A stretch of DNA of 64,000 nt from Rhodococcoides fascians NBRC 12155 = LMG 3623 (GTDB lineage: Bacteria; Actinomycetota; Actinomycetes; Mycobacteriales; Mycobacteriaceae), in assembly GCF_001894785.1 (NCBI RefSeq), contig NZ_BCWW01000018.1, positions 39,898 to 103,897 of the forward strand, in the 5' to 3' direction. Below the pieces are notes generated by a model. The model was not told the origin of the DNA and searched no databases. It worked only from the letters and a program-made list of their open reading frames with translations. How positions within the stretch are numbered: the stretch's first letter is position 1; every line of letters begins with the position of its first letter. Positions 44,001 through 52,082 of the stretch are shown here, in pieces. The position numbers and the translations under genes were made by a program.

Positions 44001-44932
44001 GAGTGCCGCGTTCGCTCGGTAGACCCCCACTGCCCGATGCGGCCGAGATCGCCACCACAGCATCGGCGAATCCCCGATCCCCGGTGTCGGTCTCGTTTCT
44101 CGGGGTGAGCACGCTGCTGTTTGACGACGGCGAGTCGGCGATCCTGACCGACGGCTTCTTCTCGCGTCCGTCCCTGCCGAAAACCCTTCTGCTGCCGCTA
44201 CGTTCGGACGGCCCGAGAATCGACAGTGCGTTGCGTAGGGCGGGCATCGGGACGCTCGACGCGGTGGTGTGCGCGCATTCTCATTTCGATCATGCCCTCG
44301 ACTCCGCAGCGGTGGCGCTGCGCACCGGCGCGGCCCTGGTCGGTGGTTCCTCGACTGCACAGATCGGGCAGGGCGCGCAGATGCCCGAGGGTCGCATCAC
44401 CGTCGTCGCCGACGGTTCCGCGGTCGAACTGGGTCATTTCACTGTCACGTTCGTCGAGTCGGTTCACTCGTATCCGGACCGAGCTCACGGGACGATCGAC
44501 CGGCCACTGCGGCAGCCTGCTCGGGTGCGAGCGTTCCGGTGCGGTGAGGCGTGGTCGATGGCAGTCGAACACCGTCCGAGCGGCAGGCGAGCTCTCGTCC
44601 ACAGCAGCGCCGGGTTCCGAGCGGGCATGCTCGACGGCCTTTCCGCCGAGGTGGTGTACCTGTCCATCGGTCAGCTGGGGCGCCGAACACGCGAGTACAT
44701 CGACGAGTATTGGCGGGAGACGGTGTTGTCGGTGGGGGCTCGGCGCGTCGTGCTGACGCATTGGGACGACTTCTTCCGGCCCCTCGACAGGCCGTTGCGG
44801 CCGCTGCCCTACGCCTTCGACGACATGTGCACCTCGCTCGACGTATTGACCGCCTGTGCACGCAGAGATGGGGTCGAACTGCAGTTGCCGACGCTGTGGC
44901 GGCGTGCGGACCCCTGGGCAGACATGGTCTGA
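43997..44932 (+). CDS. Metallo-beta-lactamase-fold hydrolase
   Basis: The 311-residue protein contains the metal-binding HSHFDH near residue 95 (AVVCAHSHFDHALD), then SVHSYPDRAHG and later THWDDF, which should supply further ligands. MBL-fold enzymes hydrolyse lactones, esters or thioesters. The GTG start overlaps the FAD dehydrogenase stop by 4 bases (GTGA), so the two are likely a functional pair regulated by PucR. No signal peptide is visible. Confidence 0.86.
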   Translation: MRVPRSLGRPPLPDAAEIATTASANPRSPVSVSFLGVSTLLFDDGESAILTDGFFSRPSLPKTLLLPLRSDGPRIDSALRRAGIGTLDAVVCAHSHFDHALDSAAVALRTGAALVGGSSTAQIGQGAQMPEGRITVVADGSAVELGHFTVTFVESVHSYPDRAHGTIDRPLRQPARVRAFRCGEAWSMAVEHRPSGRRALVHSSAGFRAGMLDGLSAEVVYLSIGQLGRRTREYIDEYWRETVLSVGARRVVLTHWDDFFRPLDRPLRPLPYAFDDMCTSLDVLTACARRDGVELQLPTLWRRADPWADMV

Positions 44933-44978
44933 GGCACCGAACGGGAGCGACCGAAATGCGCGGCGGTCGTCGAGCAAG

Positions 44979-44997
44979 ATAGGGCAGGGTATCCTCT
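44979..44997. promoter_or_regulatory. Possible IdeR/DtxR iron box upstream of the siderophore importer
   Basis: The 19-bp ATAGGGCAGGGTATCCTCT matches the known consensus TTAGGTTAGGCTAACCTAA at 12 of 19 positions by my alignment, keeping TAGG and CCT. It ends 49 bases before the binding-protein GTG. Iron-dependent repression would fit the genes downstream; the match is only moderate. Confidence 0.45.
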
Positions 44998-45046
44998 CCT
45001 CTTGTTCGTCCTCCCGCTCAGTACGTCGAGAAAGTTCGGTCACCCC

Positions 45047-46093
45047 GTGAAAAAAGGTACGAGGCGCGTCGCTGCCCTCTCGTCGCTGGTTCTTGCTGCA
45101 GGTCTGATCACCGCATGTGGTGAGTCCGAGGAGGTGTCGCAGACCGCGGCCACGGGCGGCGACGGCAAGACCGTCTACCCGCTCGTACTCGACAATTGTG
45201 GCCAGTCGGTGACCGTCGACGCTCCGCCGCAGCGAGTGGTGTCTCTCGATCAGGATTCCACCGAGATACTGCTGTCGCTCGGTCTGCAGGATCGCATGGT
45301 CGGGACAGCGTCGTGGACGGATCCGATCCGCGAGAATCTCGCCGAGGCGAACGCATCCGTTCCGCGGTTGGCAGACAACGCGCCGACCTACGAGGTGGTG
45401 CTCGACACCGACCCGGATTTCGTGACCGCGTCGTTCGGCCGCCATTACAAGCAGGGCGGTGTCGCAGACCGTAGCCGCTTCGCCGAATCGAACATCGAGA
45501 CGTATCTCGCACCCACCGACTGTGACAACGGCCTGAGCGTCAACGGTGGCAATCCCCGGACGACCCCGTTGACCATGGACGCGCTGTATCAGACCATTCG
45601 CGAAACGGCCGAGGTGTTCGACGTCCAGGAACGCGGTGAGAGCTTGATCAGCGAACTGCAAGGTCGTCTGGACGCAGCCACATCGGGCAACGACAAGACC
45701 GGTGAGAGCATCGCGTTCTGGTTCGCAGACACCAAGAGCCCGTACTTCGCCGGCCGCTCCGGAGCGCCTGCCCTCCTCGCCGATCAGGTCGGTGCCACCA
45801 ACGTCTACTCCGATCTGCAGGACGACTGGGAAGCGGTCGGGTGGGAAACAGTGGTGGACCGCGATCCGTCCGTGCTGGTGCTCGGAGACCTACTCCGCAA
45901 TCGCTTCCCCGGGGACAAGCTGGAGGACAAGATTGCGTTCCTCGAATCGGACCCGGTCACCAGCACCATGGACGCGGTGAAGAACAAGCGGTACATCTCG
46001 CTGCACGGCGCCGAGATGAACCCCTCGATTCGGCTGGTCGACGCCGTCGAGAAGCTGACCGCAGGCCTCAACCAGATCGGGCCTCGGTCCTGA
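45047..46093 (+). CDS. Iron-siderophore (FecB-type) substrate-binding lipoprotein
   Basis: The 348-residue protein has a lipoprotein signal (VAALSSLVLAAGLITAC, Cys near residue 24). It has the class III binding-protein pattern VTVDAPPQRVVSLDQDSTEILLSLGLQDRMVGTA, YEVVLDTDPDFVTASFG, and a C-terminal IRLVDAVEKLTAG helix. It should bind Fe-siderophore or a related metal chelate at the outer face of the membrane; cobalamin or heme is not excluded. The GTG at 45047 begins VKKGTRRVAAL. Its stop overlaps the putative CTG start of the permease by 4 bases. Confidence 0.9.
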   Translation: MKKGTRRVAALSSLVLAAGLITACGESEEVSQTAATGGDGKTVYPLVLDNCGQSVTVDAPPQRVVSLDQDSTEILLSLGLQDRMVGTASWTDPIRENLAEANASVPRLADNAPTYEVVLDTDPDFVTASFGRHYKQGGVADRSRFAESNIETYLAPTDCDNGLSVNGGNPRTTPLTMDALYQTIRETAEVFDVQERGESLISELQGRLDAATSGNDKTGESIAFWFADTKSPYFAGRSGAPALLADQVGATNVYSDLQDDWEAVGWETVVDRDPSVLVLGDLLRNRFPGDKLEDKIAFLESDPVTSTMDAVKNKRYISLHGAEMNPSIRLVDAVEKLTAGLNQIGPRS

Positions 46094-47142
46094 GCGCCAC
46101 CACGGCCGAGCCGAGCGTCTCGGCGAAACGACAGATCGGCCTGCCCGCCGTCATGATCGGCGGGGTTCTCCTTCTGGTCGTCTCCGTGGCGATCGCGATG
46201 ACGCTCGGGCCGGCGCAGATCTCGCTGGTCAACGTGCGTGACGTCGTGCTCAACCACCTGGGACTGGCGGACATCCCCGTCCGGGTGTCCAAGAACGCGA
46301 TCGTGTGGGAAGAACGGCTCCCACGCAGCCTCGTGGCAGCTGCATGCGGCAGCGGCCTCGGGATCTGCGGGGTCATCATGCAGTCGCTGCTCCGCAATCC
46401 GCTCGCCGACCCGTTCGTGCTCGGCATCAGTTCCGGCGCGTCCACGGGAGCGGTGCTGGTCGGCATCCTCGGAGTCGGTGGGGCCGCGCTCGGACTGTCC
46501 GGTGGCGCGTTCATCGGGGCACTGGTGGCATTCGGACTGGTGCTGCTGCTCGCTCAACTCTCCGGCGGCAACAACGACCGCGTGATTCTGGCCGGAGTGG
46601 CGTCGACCCAGTTGTTCTCGGCATTGACGTCGTTGGTGATCTTCGCGTTCGCCGATTCCGACGAGACCCGCGGCGTCATGTTCTGGCTGCTGGGCTCGCT
46701 CGAGGGTGTTCGCTGGGACGACGTGATTCTGTGCGCCGCAGTCGTCGCGGTCGGGACAGCCGTCTGCTTCTACTACGCATTCGTGCTCGACGCGTTCTCG
46801 TTCGGCAACGAGGTGGCGTCCTCACTGGGCATCCCGGTACGCAAGGCTCGCATCGCACTTCTGGTCGTGACCGCCCTCATCACGGCCACCTTGGTGAGTG
46901 TGGCAGGGGCGATCGGATTCCTCGGGCTCGTGTTGCCGCATGCAGCGCGGTTCCTCGTCGGCTCGAGGCACGGTCGGCTCGTTCCGGTCACGGCATTGAT
47001 CGGGGCGGTCTTCATGGTCTGGGTGGACGCGGTGTCGCGCGTCGCGTTCGCGCCGACGCCGCTGCCGGTCGGCGTGGGTACCGCACTGGTGGGCGTCCCG
47101 GCATTCATCGCCATCCTGTCCAGACGGAAGAAGGCGTCATGA
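46090..47142 (+). CDS. FecCD-type ABC transporter permease (apparent CTG start)
   Basis: The 350-residue permease has about ten helices and the FecCD signatures WEERLPRSLVAAACGSGLGICGVIMQSLLRNPLADPFVLGISSGAS and VAGAIGFLGLVLPHAARFLVG. No ATG, GTG or TTG suits the expected N-terminus: the only in-frame ATG (46153) would start inside the first membrane helix. The CTG at 46090 overlaps the previous TGA by 4 bases (CTGA) and gives a normal 20-residue cytoplasmic leader. The CTG call is inference. It overlaps the ATPase start by 4 bases. Confidence 0.88.
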   Translation: MSATTAEPSVSAKRQIGLPAVMIGGVLLLVVSVAIAMTLGPAQISLVNVRDVVLNHLGLADIPVRVSKNAIVWEERLPRSLVAAACGSGLGICGVIMQSLLRNPLADPFVLGISSGASTGAVLVGILGVGGAALGLSGGAFIGALVAFGLVLLLAQLSGGNNDRVILAGVASTQLFSALTSLVIFAFADSDETRGVMFWLLGSLEGVRWDDVILCAAVVAVGTAVCFYYAFVLDAFSFGNEVASSLGIPVRKARIALLVVTALITATLVSVAGAIGFLGLVLPHAARFLVGSRHGRLVPVTALIGAVFMVWVDAVSRVAFAPTPLPVGVGTALVGVPAFIAILSRRKKAS

Positions 47143-47918
47143 CACTCTCGGCAACCGATGTCACGTGGCGTCGCGGCGGTGCGCTGGTCGTCGACGGGGT
47201 GTCCCTCGAGCCCGGCCCGGGCGATACCGTCGGGCTGCTCGGGCCCAACGGATCCGGCAAGTCCTCGCTGCTGCATCTGATGAACGGTGCCGTCAGGCCG
47301 ACGTCGGGTGTGGTGACCCTCGACGGAACCGAGCTGTCCGCGATGCGGCGCAAGGACGTCGCGAAGATCGTGGCCGTGGTGAGTCAGCACGCCGACACCG
47401 ACTTCGACATCACCGTCGCCGACGTCGTACGGCTCGGCCGCATTCCCCATCGAGGAGCGTTCGGCGGAGACGCAGCTGCAGATGCGGCGGCCGTGGATTC
47501 TGCACTGCGGCATACGGGTCTGGCAGGAAAGGCTCATTGTCTGTGGCATCAGCTGTCCGGCGGAGAACGGCAGCGCGCGCAGATCGCGCGCGCCCTGGCT
47601 CAGGAGCCGCGGGAACTGCTGCTCGACGAGCCGACCAACCATCTCGACATCCATCATCAGCTCGAACTGCTGGCGCTGGTCGCACGGTTACCCATCACGA
47701 GCGTCATCGCACTGCACGATCTGAACCTGGCGGCGATGTTCTGCACGCAACTCGTGGTGTTGTCCGAGGGCCGGGTGGTGGCAGCAGGCGCACCCGCCGA
47801 CGTACTCACCGAGGAGTTGATCGCGCGGGTGTACCGCGTGCGTGCCCATGTGACCCTCGATGGACCGAACAACAGTCCGTCGATCCGATTCGAGCCCGGC
47901 CTCGGGGCGCACGTGTAA
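47139..47918 (+). CDS. Iron-siderophore ABC transporter ATPase
   Basis: The 259-residue ATPase has Walker A GLLGPNGSGKSSLL near residue 33, Q-loop VSQHADTDF, signature LSGGERQRAQIARALAQEP, Walker B LLLDEPTNHLDIHHQLELL and the switch His in ALHDLNLAA. It powers the importer with the permease and binding protein directly upstream. The ATG overlaps the permease stop (ATGA). Confidence 0.95.
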   Translation: MTLSATDVTWRRGGALVVDGVSLEPGPGDTVGLLGPNGSGKSSLLHLMNGAVRPTSGVVTLDGTELSAMRRKDVAKIVAVVSQHADTDFDITVADVVRLGRIPHRGAFGGDAAADAAAVDSALRHTGLAGKAHCLWHQLSGGERQRAQIARALAQEPRELLLDEPTNHLDIHHQLELLALVARLPITSVIALHDLNLAAMFCTQLVVLSEGRVVAAGAPADVLTEELIARVYRVRAHVTLDGPNNSPSIRFEPGLGAHV

Positions 47919-47972
47919 CTCGACCTGCCGATCGAGTCGACTGGTTTCACCATCGACCATCACCGTCAACAC

Positions 47973-48013
47973 CGCCGAAACATTTCTCGCGCACGATGGT
48001 CGCGCCGAAACAT
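47973..48013. repeat. Direct repeat CGCCGAAACAT, 30-bp period, upstream of the dicarboxylate carrier
   Basis: The 11-mer occurs at 47973-47983 and 48003-48013 in the 154-bp gap before the carrier gene. A 30-bp period is near three helical turns, compatible with a tandem activator or repressor site. No regulator gene is adjacent. Confidence 0.4.
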
Positions 48014-48072
48014 GGTGCGATGCGACGAAGATGTCGCCGAGCACGACGGAAACTCGATCGAACGGTGAGCGC

Positions 48073-49503
48073 ATGACAGAACGACCGACCGCAACGGACC
48101 GGGAAGCCGAACCCGGTGTACGCCGAAAGCCTTGGTATGCATCGCTTTTTGTGCAGTTACTGATCGGCATAGTCGGAGGCATTGCGATCGGGTGGCTCTG
48201 GCCGGGCCTGGGTGCAGACCTCAAACCACTGGCCGACGGCTTCATCAAGCTCATCAAGATGCTGATTGCCCCGATCATCTTCTGCACCGTCGTCATCGGC
48301 ATCGCCCATGTGGGCGACCTCAAGTCCGTCGGCCGCATCGGCGTCAAGGCCCTGGTCTACTTCGAGCTGATCACGACGTTCGCGCTCGTGTTCGGCCTGG
48401 TGGTCGGCAACATCGTCAAGCCGGGCTCCGGGTTCTCCATCGACCCGCAGACCTTGGCCACCGGTGCCGAGGCCGTCGACCAGAAGACCGGCAGCGGCGA
48501 GTTGCCGCACACCGTGGACTTCTTGCTGAACATCATTCCGACCTCCGTGGTGTCGGCATTCGCGGAGAACGCGCTACTGCAGGTGCTGTTCTTCGCCGTG
48601 CTGTTCGGCTTGGCCTTGGCGAAGTTCGGTGAGAAGGGCCCGCCGATCGTGCTCGAACTCGTCGATCACATCAGCCACATCTTCTTCACGATCATCGGTT
48701 GGATCATGCGCCTGGCACCCATCGGTGCCTTCGGGGCGATGGCATACATCGTCGGCCAGTACGGCATTTCGTCGCTCGGTAGCTACGGGAAACTGATCGC
48801 GTGCTGCTACCTGGCTGCCGTGTTGTTCATTCTCGTTCTCGCGGCCGTCGCGCGGTACTTCGCCGGAGTCAACCTCTGGAAGTTCTTGCGGTACATCAAG
48901 GACGAGTTGTTCCTCGCCCTCGGAACGGCGTCGACGGAGGTGGTACTGCCGCGCATCATGGTCAAGCTGACCGAGGCAGGGTGCTCCCGCACGACCACCG
49001 GTCTGGTGGTTCCGACGGGATATTCGTTCAACCTCGACGGAGCAACCCTCTATCTGTCGATCTGCATTCTCTTTCTCGCGCAGGCTCTCGGCGTCGACCT
49101 GACACTCGGAGAGCAGATCGCTGCGGTGTTGATCCTGATGCTGACCTCCAAAGGCATGGCCGGAGTACCGGGGTCGTCGTTCCTCGCATTGTCGGCGACC
49201 GTTGCGGCCATCGGGCACGGGTCCATCCCGGTTGCGGCCGTGGCGTTGCTGCTCGGTGCCGACCGGATCATGGACTCCATGCGAGTATCGGTGAACCTTC
49301 TCGGCAACTGCGTCGCGACATTCGTCGTGGCGAACTGGGAGGGCCAACTCGACAAAGACCGAATGCGCAGAGTGCTCGACGGTGAGGAGGTACCGCCGTT
49401 GGAGGCGATCGAGGAGTCGAAGGACTACGAACCGGTCGGATCGGAGCCGGAATCGGTATCGATCGGGGGAACCTCGAAGGCGAGCAACGCCACGTCGTCC
49501 TGA
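48073..49503 (+). CDS. dctA: C4-dicarboxylate:cation symporter (DctA family)
   Basis: The 476-residue DAACS-family carrier has eight helices plus two re-entrant loops. Motifs include LIKLIKMLIAPIIFCTVVIGIAHVGDL, LALGTASTEVVLPRIMVKLTEAG (serine-rich hairpin region), GLVVPTGYSFNLDGATLYLSICILFLAQA and LMLTSKGMAGVPGSSFLALSATV. It takes up succinate, fumarate or malate with H+/Na+. The tail after residue 430 is acidic and serine-rich and overlaps the convergent phosphatase gene by 79 bases. The ATG at 48073 follows GGTGAGCGC. Confidence 0.92.
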   Translation: MTERPTATDREAEPGVRRKPWYASLFVQLLIGIVGGIAIGWLWPGLGADLKPLADGFIKLIKMLIAPIIFCTVVIGIAHVGDLKSVGRIGVKALVYFELITTFALVFGLVVGNIVKPGSGFSIDPQTLATGAEAVDQKTGSGELPHTVDFLLNIIPTSVVSAFAENALLQVLFFAVLFGLALAKFGEKGPPIVLELVDHISHIFFTIIGWIMRLAPIGAFGAMAYIVGQYGISSLGSYGKLIACCYLAAVLFILVLAAVARYFAGVNLWKFLRYIKDELFLALGTASTEVVLPRIMVKLTEAGCSRTTTGLVVPTGYSFNLDGATLYLSICILFLAQALGVDLTLGEQIAAVLILMLTSKGMAGVPGSSFLALSATVAAIGHGSIPVAAVALLLGADRIMDSMRVSVNLLGNCVATFVVANWEGQLDKDRMRRVLDGEEVPPLEAIEESKDYEPVGSEPESVSIGGTSKASNATSS

Positions 49504-50705
49504 AGTCCGTCACCGAACGAGGCCAACAATTCGGTCAGATCGTCGACGATCTTTGCCGCGGAGGTCCGGCCTCGTTCGGCGGCGAATGCGTGCAGACTGC
49601 CGTCGTCGTCGAAACGAGTTCGGCCCGGGCCGACGATCGCCTCGGTCAGCCCGTCGGTGTAGAACGCCAACACGTCACCGGGCTGCATCGTCACCGTCGC
49701 CGAGGCGAAGTGCGGTTCGGTGAGGGCTCCGACCAACTGCCCCCCGGTGGTGTCCACGAATTCGACGACGCCGTCGTGCGCGATACGAAGAGCCGGCGGG
49801 TGGCCTCCGCTGGCGAGGTGCACCACGGCACCGTCGGGTCCCGGCGCGACGGTACCGAAGACCACGGTGCAGAAACGCGGATCGTCGCCGTGAAACTCGT
49901 GGTGGAGCACCGTGTTGAGGTTCTCGAGTACGGCGATCGGATCCCGATCGAAGACCGCTGCGGCCCGCAGCGTGTATCGAGTCAGGGACGTGACGGCAGC
50001 CGCGCCCGCTCCTTTTCCGCTCACGTCGCCGAGGAAGAAACCCCACGTCGCGTTGTCGAGGGGAAACACGTCGTAGAAGTCGCCGCCCACTTCGTCGATG
50101 GACGCGGGGTGGTAATGGGCCGCCACCTGCATGCCCGTCGGCGCGGACAGGATCGGCGGCAACAGTGTGCGTTGCAGAGTCGACGCCAGAATCTGTACCT
50201 GAGTCTTCTCTGCTTCCGCCAACTTGCGGGCTTCCTCCGACGCGCCCAATGCATCCTGAGATCGGTCGAGAGCTGCTTCGGCGTCGTCCTGAGCTGCCTC
50301 GGCATATATCCGCGCATCCATCAGGTGCTGCTCGCGGACTCGGCGCTCGGTCTCGTTGTGCAGCGTCATGGTCACCGTCGTCGCACCGGACACCGCTCGC
50401 AAACTGTTGGCGAGCATCGACACCGCCGTCTGCGAGCCCGATGCGGGTGCGCCGGTGAGTTGCGCCGTCACTCCGATGGGCGAGTCGGAGTCGGACGACG
50501 TGGCTGCCGCGAGCAGTTCGCGCAAAACCGGTGCGAACTCGGGGCTGAAAAGATCCGTGACTGCGGTGCCGACCAGATCGTCCCGACTCAGTGCCGTGAT
50601 GCGAGCGGCCGCCGCGTTGGCGTAAAGGATGTCGCCGGACGCAACGTCGATCGAAAAAACCCCGCACGGTGCGGAGTCGAGTAGTTCGGCAGCCGAGGCG
50701 GTCAT
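49425..50705 (-). CDS. PAS-domain PP2C (SpoIIE/RsbU-type) serine phosphatase
   Basis: The 426-residue protein has an N-terminal PAS domain (about 3-130, LLDSAPCGVFSIDVASGDILYANAAAARI) and a coiled-coil linker (135-190). A PP2C/SpoIIE catalytic domain follows with GGDFYDVF, GDVSGKGAG, ASGGHPPALRI, YTDGLTEA and the final DDVALLAF Asp pair. It should dephosphorylate STAS anti-sigma antagonists. AGGAG precedes the ATG at 50705. It lies 17 bases after the kinase gene, and its C-terminal coding end overlaps the dctA end by 79 bases. Confidence 0.92.
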   Translation of the reverse strand: MTASAAELLDSAPCGVFSIDVASGDILYANAAAARITALSRDDLVGTAVTDLFSPEFAPVLRELLAAATSSDSDSPIGVTAQLTGAPASGSQTAVSMLANSLRAVSGATTVTMTLHNETERRVREQHLMDARIYAEAAQDDAEAALDRSQDALGASEEARKLAEAEKTQVQILASTLQRTLLPPILSAPTGMQVAAHYHPASIDEVGGDFYDVFPLDNATWGFFLGDVSGKGAGAAAVTSLTRYTLRAAAVFDRDPIAVLENLNTVLHHEFHGDDPRFCTVVFGTVAPGPDGAVVHLASGGHPPALRIAHDGVVEFVDTTGGQLVGALTEPHFASATVTMQPGDVLAFYTDGLTEAIVGPGRTRFDDDGSLHAFAAERGRTSAAKIVDDLTELLASFGDGLQDDVALLAFEVPPIDTDSGSDPTGS

Positions 50706-50722
50706 GGCTTCTCCTACCAAGA

Positions 50723-51157
50723 TTACGAGGGGCGGCCGGTTGATTCGGCCGTGACTGGGTTCCGCCACACTGCGGTGACCACGGTGCCCAGACCTGGACG
50801 GTGGTCGACGGTGAGGTCGTCGGACACTGCCTCGGCGAGCTGAAGCCCGTGGCTTCGTGTGGTCGTCGGTGCCGGCGGACGCCACGTGCCGGTGTCCGAG
50901 ACGGTGACGGTCAGCGTCTCGCGTTCGTACGCTGCGGTGATCGTCATCGTCCCCGGTTCGGGCGCGGAGCTGTAGGCGTGTTCGACGACGTTGGCCAGGG
51001 CTTCGTAGGCCCCGAGAGCGATGTCGTCCACGAGGGTCCGATGCACGCCCAGGTCGAGCGCCCAACCCTGGAGTCGGCGCCGAGCGGCGCTGGCAGCGGC
51101 AGCCTCAGCGGTCGCAGTGTGACTCCATCGACTGGCGGGCTGCGAGTGGGACGTCAT
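50723..51157 (-). CDS. RsbW-type anti-sigma/serine kinase (GHKL ATPase)
   Basis: The 144-residue protein is an HATPase_c_2 domain: N-box ALGAYEALANVVEHAYSSAP, G1 box VSDTGTWRPP and a G2-like SHGLQLAEAVSDDLTVDHRPGLGT. Such kinases bind and inhibit a sigma factor and phosphorylate the STAS partner. Its ATG overlaps the STAS gene stop by 4 bases. The cognate sigma factor is not in the window. Confidence 0.88.
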   Translation of the reverse strand: MTSHSQPASRWSHTATAEAAAASAARRRLQGWALDLGVHRTLVDDIALGAYEALANVVEHAYSSAPEPGTMTITAAYERETLTVTVSDTGTWRPPAPTTTRSHGLQLAEAVSDDLTVDHRPGLGTVVTAVWRNPVTAESTGRPS

Positions 51158-51543
51158 CGGCCACCCTCACTGTCGACCGCGCTCGACTGCACATGCGCCA
51201 CAGCCTCGGGAACGGTGGTGAACGTGGCCATCACCCGGTCGATTCCGCTGAGCTGAACCGGGCGAACGACCACCCCGTCGACGGCGACCAGTGCCATTCG
51301 CGACGATTCGGGCAGCCGGTCGGACACTCGGACCAACACGGTGATGGCGCTCGACGACAGAAAGCTCACATCGGTCATGTCGACCACCAGTCCGCGTTCC
51401 GCGGCGTCGGCCGCAGGGAACGCAGCGGCGGACAAGTGGGGAATCGTATCCAGGTCGAGTTCGCCTCTGACTGTGATGACGGTTGTCGCGTCGTGCACAT
51501 CCGAAACGATCTCGAACTGTCCTCCGGTCGGGTCGTCAGACAT
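51154..51543 (-). CDS. STAS-domain anti-anti-sigma factor
   Basis: The 129-residue STAS protein reads FEIVSDVHDATTVITVRGELDLDTIPHL, then GLVVDMTDVSFLSSSAITVLVRVSDRL; the serine cluster at SSSA is the usual phosphorylation site. The ATG at 51543 (MSDD) is used; one 21 bases upstream is possible. Its stop overlaps the kinase start, which fits tight stoichiometric expression. It lies between a second STAS gene and the kinase. Confidence 0.87.
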   Translation of the reverse strand: MSDDPTGGQFEIVSDVHDATTVITVRGELDLDTIPHLSAAAFPAADAAERGLVVDMTDVSFLSSSAITVLVRVSDRLPESSRMALVAVDGVVVRPVQLSGIDRVMATFTTVPEAVAHVQSSAVDSEGGR

Positions 51544-51574
51544 ACGGCCGAGGTTACCTGTCATCGTGTCCGAT

Positions 51575-51931
51575 TCACGATCCAGGCGCGTCGACGAACA
51601 GCTCGCCTGCACCCAGTACGTCGAGGACCATGCGCACCGAACGGGCCGGCGCGTGGATGACGATCTTGCCCGGGTGGGTGTATGTCGCGTCGACGATGGC
51701 ATTCGCGACTCCCGAGTAGACGAACGACACCTCGGACAAGTCGATCGTGACCACGGAGGAAACGGCGGCCAGGCGATCGAGGCCGTGGACGAATTCGGCC
51801 CGGGTCGACATGTCGAGTTCACCGAAGGCGCGCAGGATGTTGTTCCCGTCGGAACGGACGATGGTGTCGAGTCGGAACTCGGCTTCGTCGTCGCGAACGG
51901 CGTTGTCCATGGTGGCAATGCTCATCGACAT
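51575..51931 (-). CDS. Second STAS-domain protein
   Basis: The 118-residue STAS protein contains RLDTIVRSDGNNILRAFGELDMSTRAEFVHGL and VVTIDLSEVSFVYSGVANAIVDATYTH. The Ser in VYSG is the candidate phosphosite. It differs substantially from the neighbouring STAS protein, so they may sense or transmit different inputs. GAGG lies about 8 bases before the ATG at 51931. It is the first gene of the four-gene partner-switching run. Confidence 0.86.
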   Translation of the reverse strand: MSMSIATMDNAVRDDEAEFRLDTIVRSDGNNILRAFGELDMSTRAEFVHGLDRLAAVSSVVTIDLSEVSFVYSGVANAIVDATYTHPGKIVIHAPARSVRMVLDVLGAGELFVDAPGS

Positions 51932-52082
51932 GTCGAGACCTCTTCCGGAGAAGTGCGCGGCCGGCTGGTGTCTCCGCCTGCTCGCTGGTTTGTTGTGTAG
52001 TCAACGATGCCAGTGCGAGATGTCGGACGGTGATGTCGACGATCTCGAGTCGGTAACGAAAGATCTCGTTTCGATAACGCCG

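Noticed and set aside
42252..44360. A 702-residue open frame opposite the FAD dehydrogenase
   Set aside because: It mirrors the third-position GC pattern of the real gene on the other strand and contains no recognisable domain.
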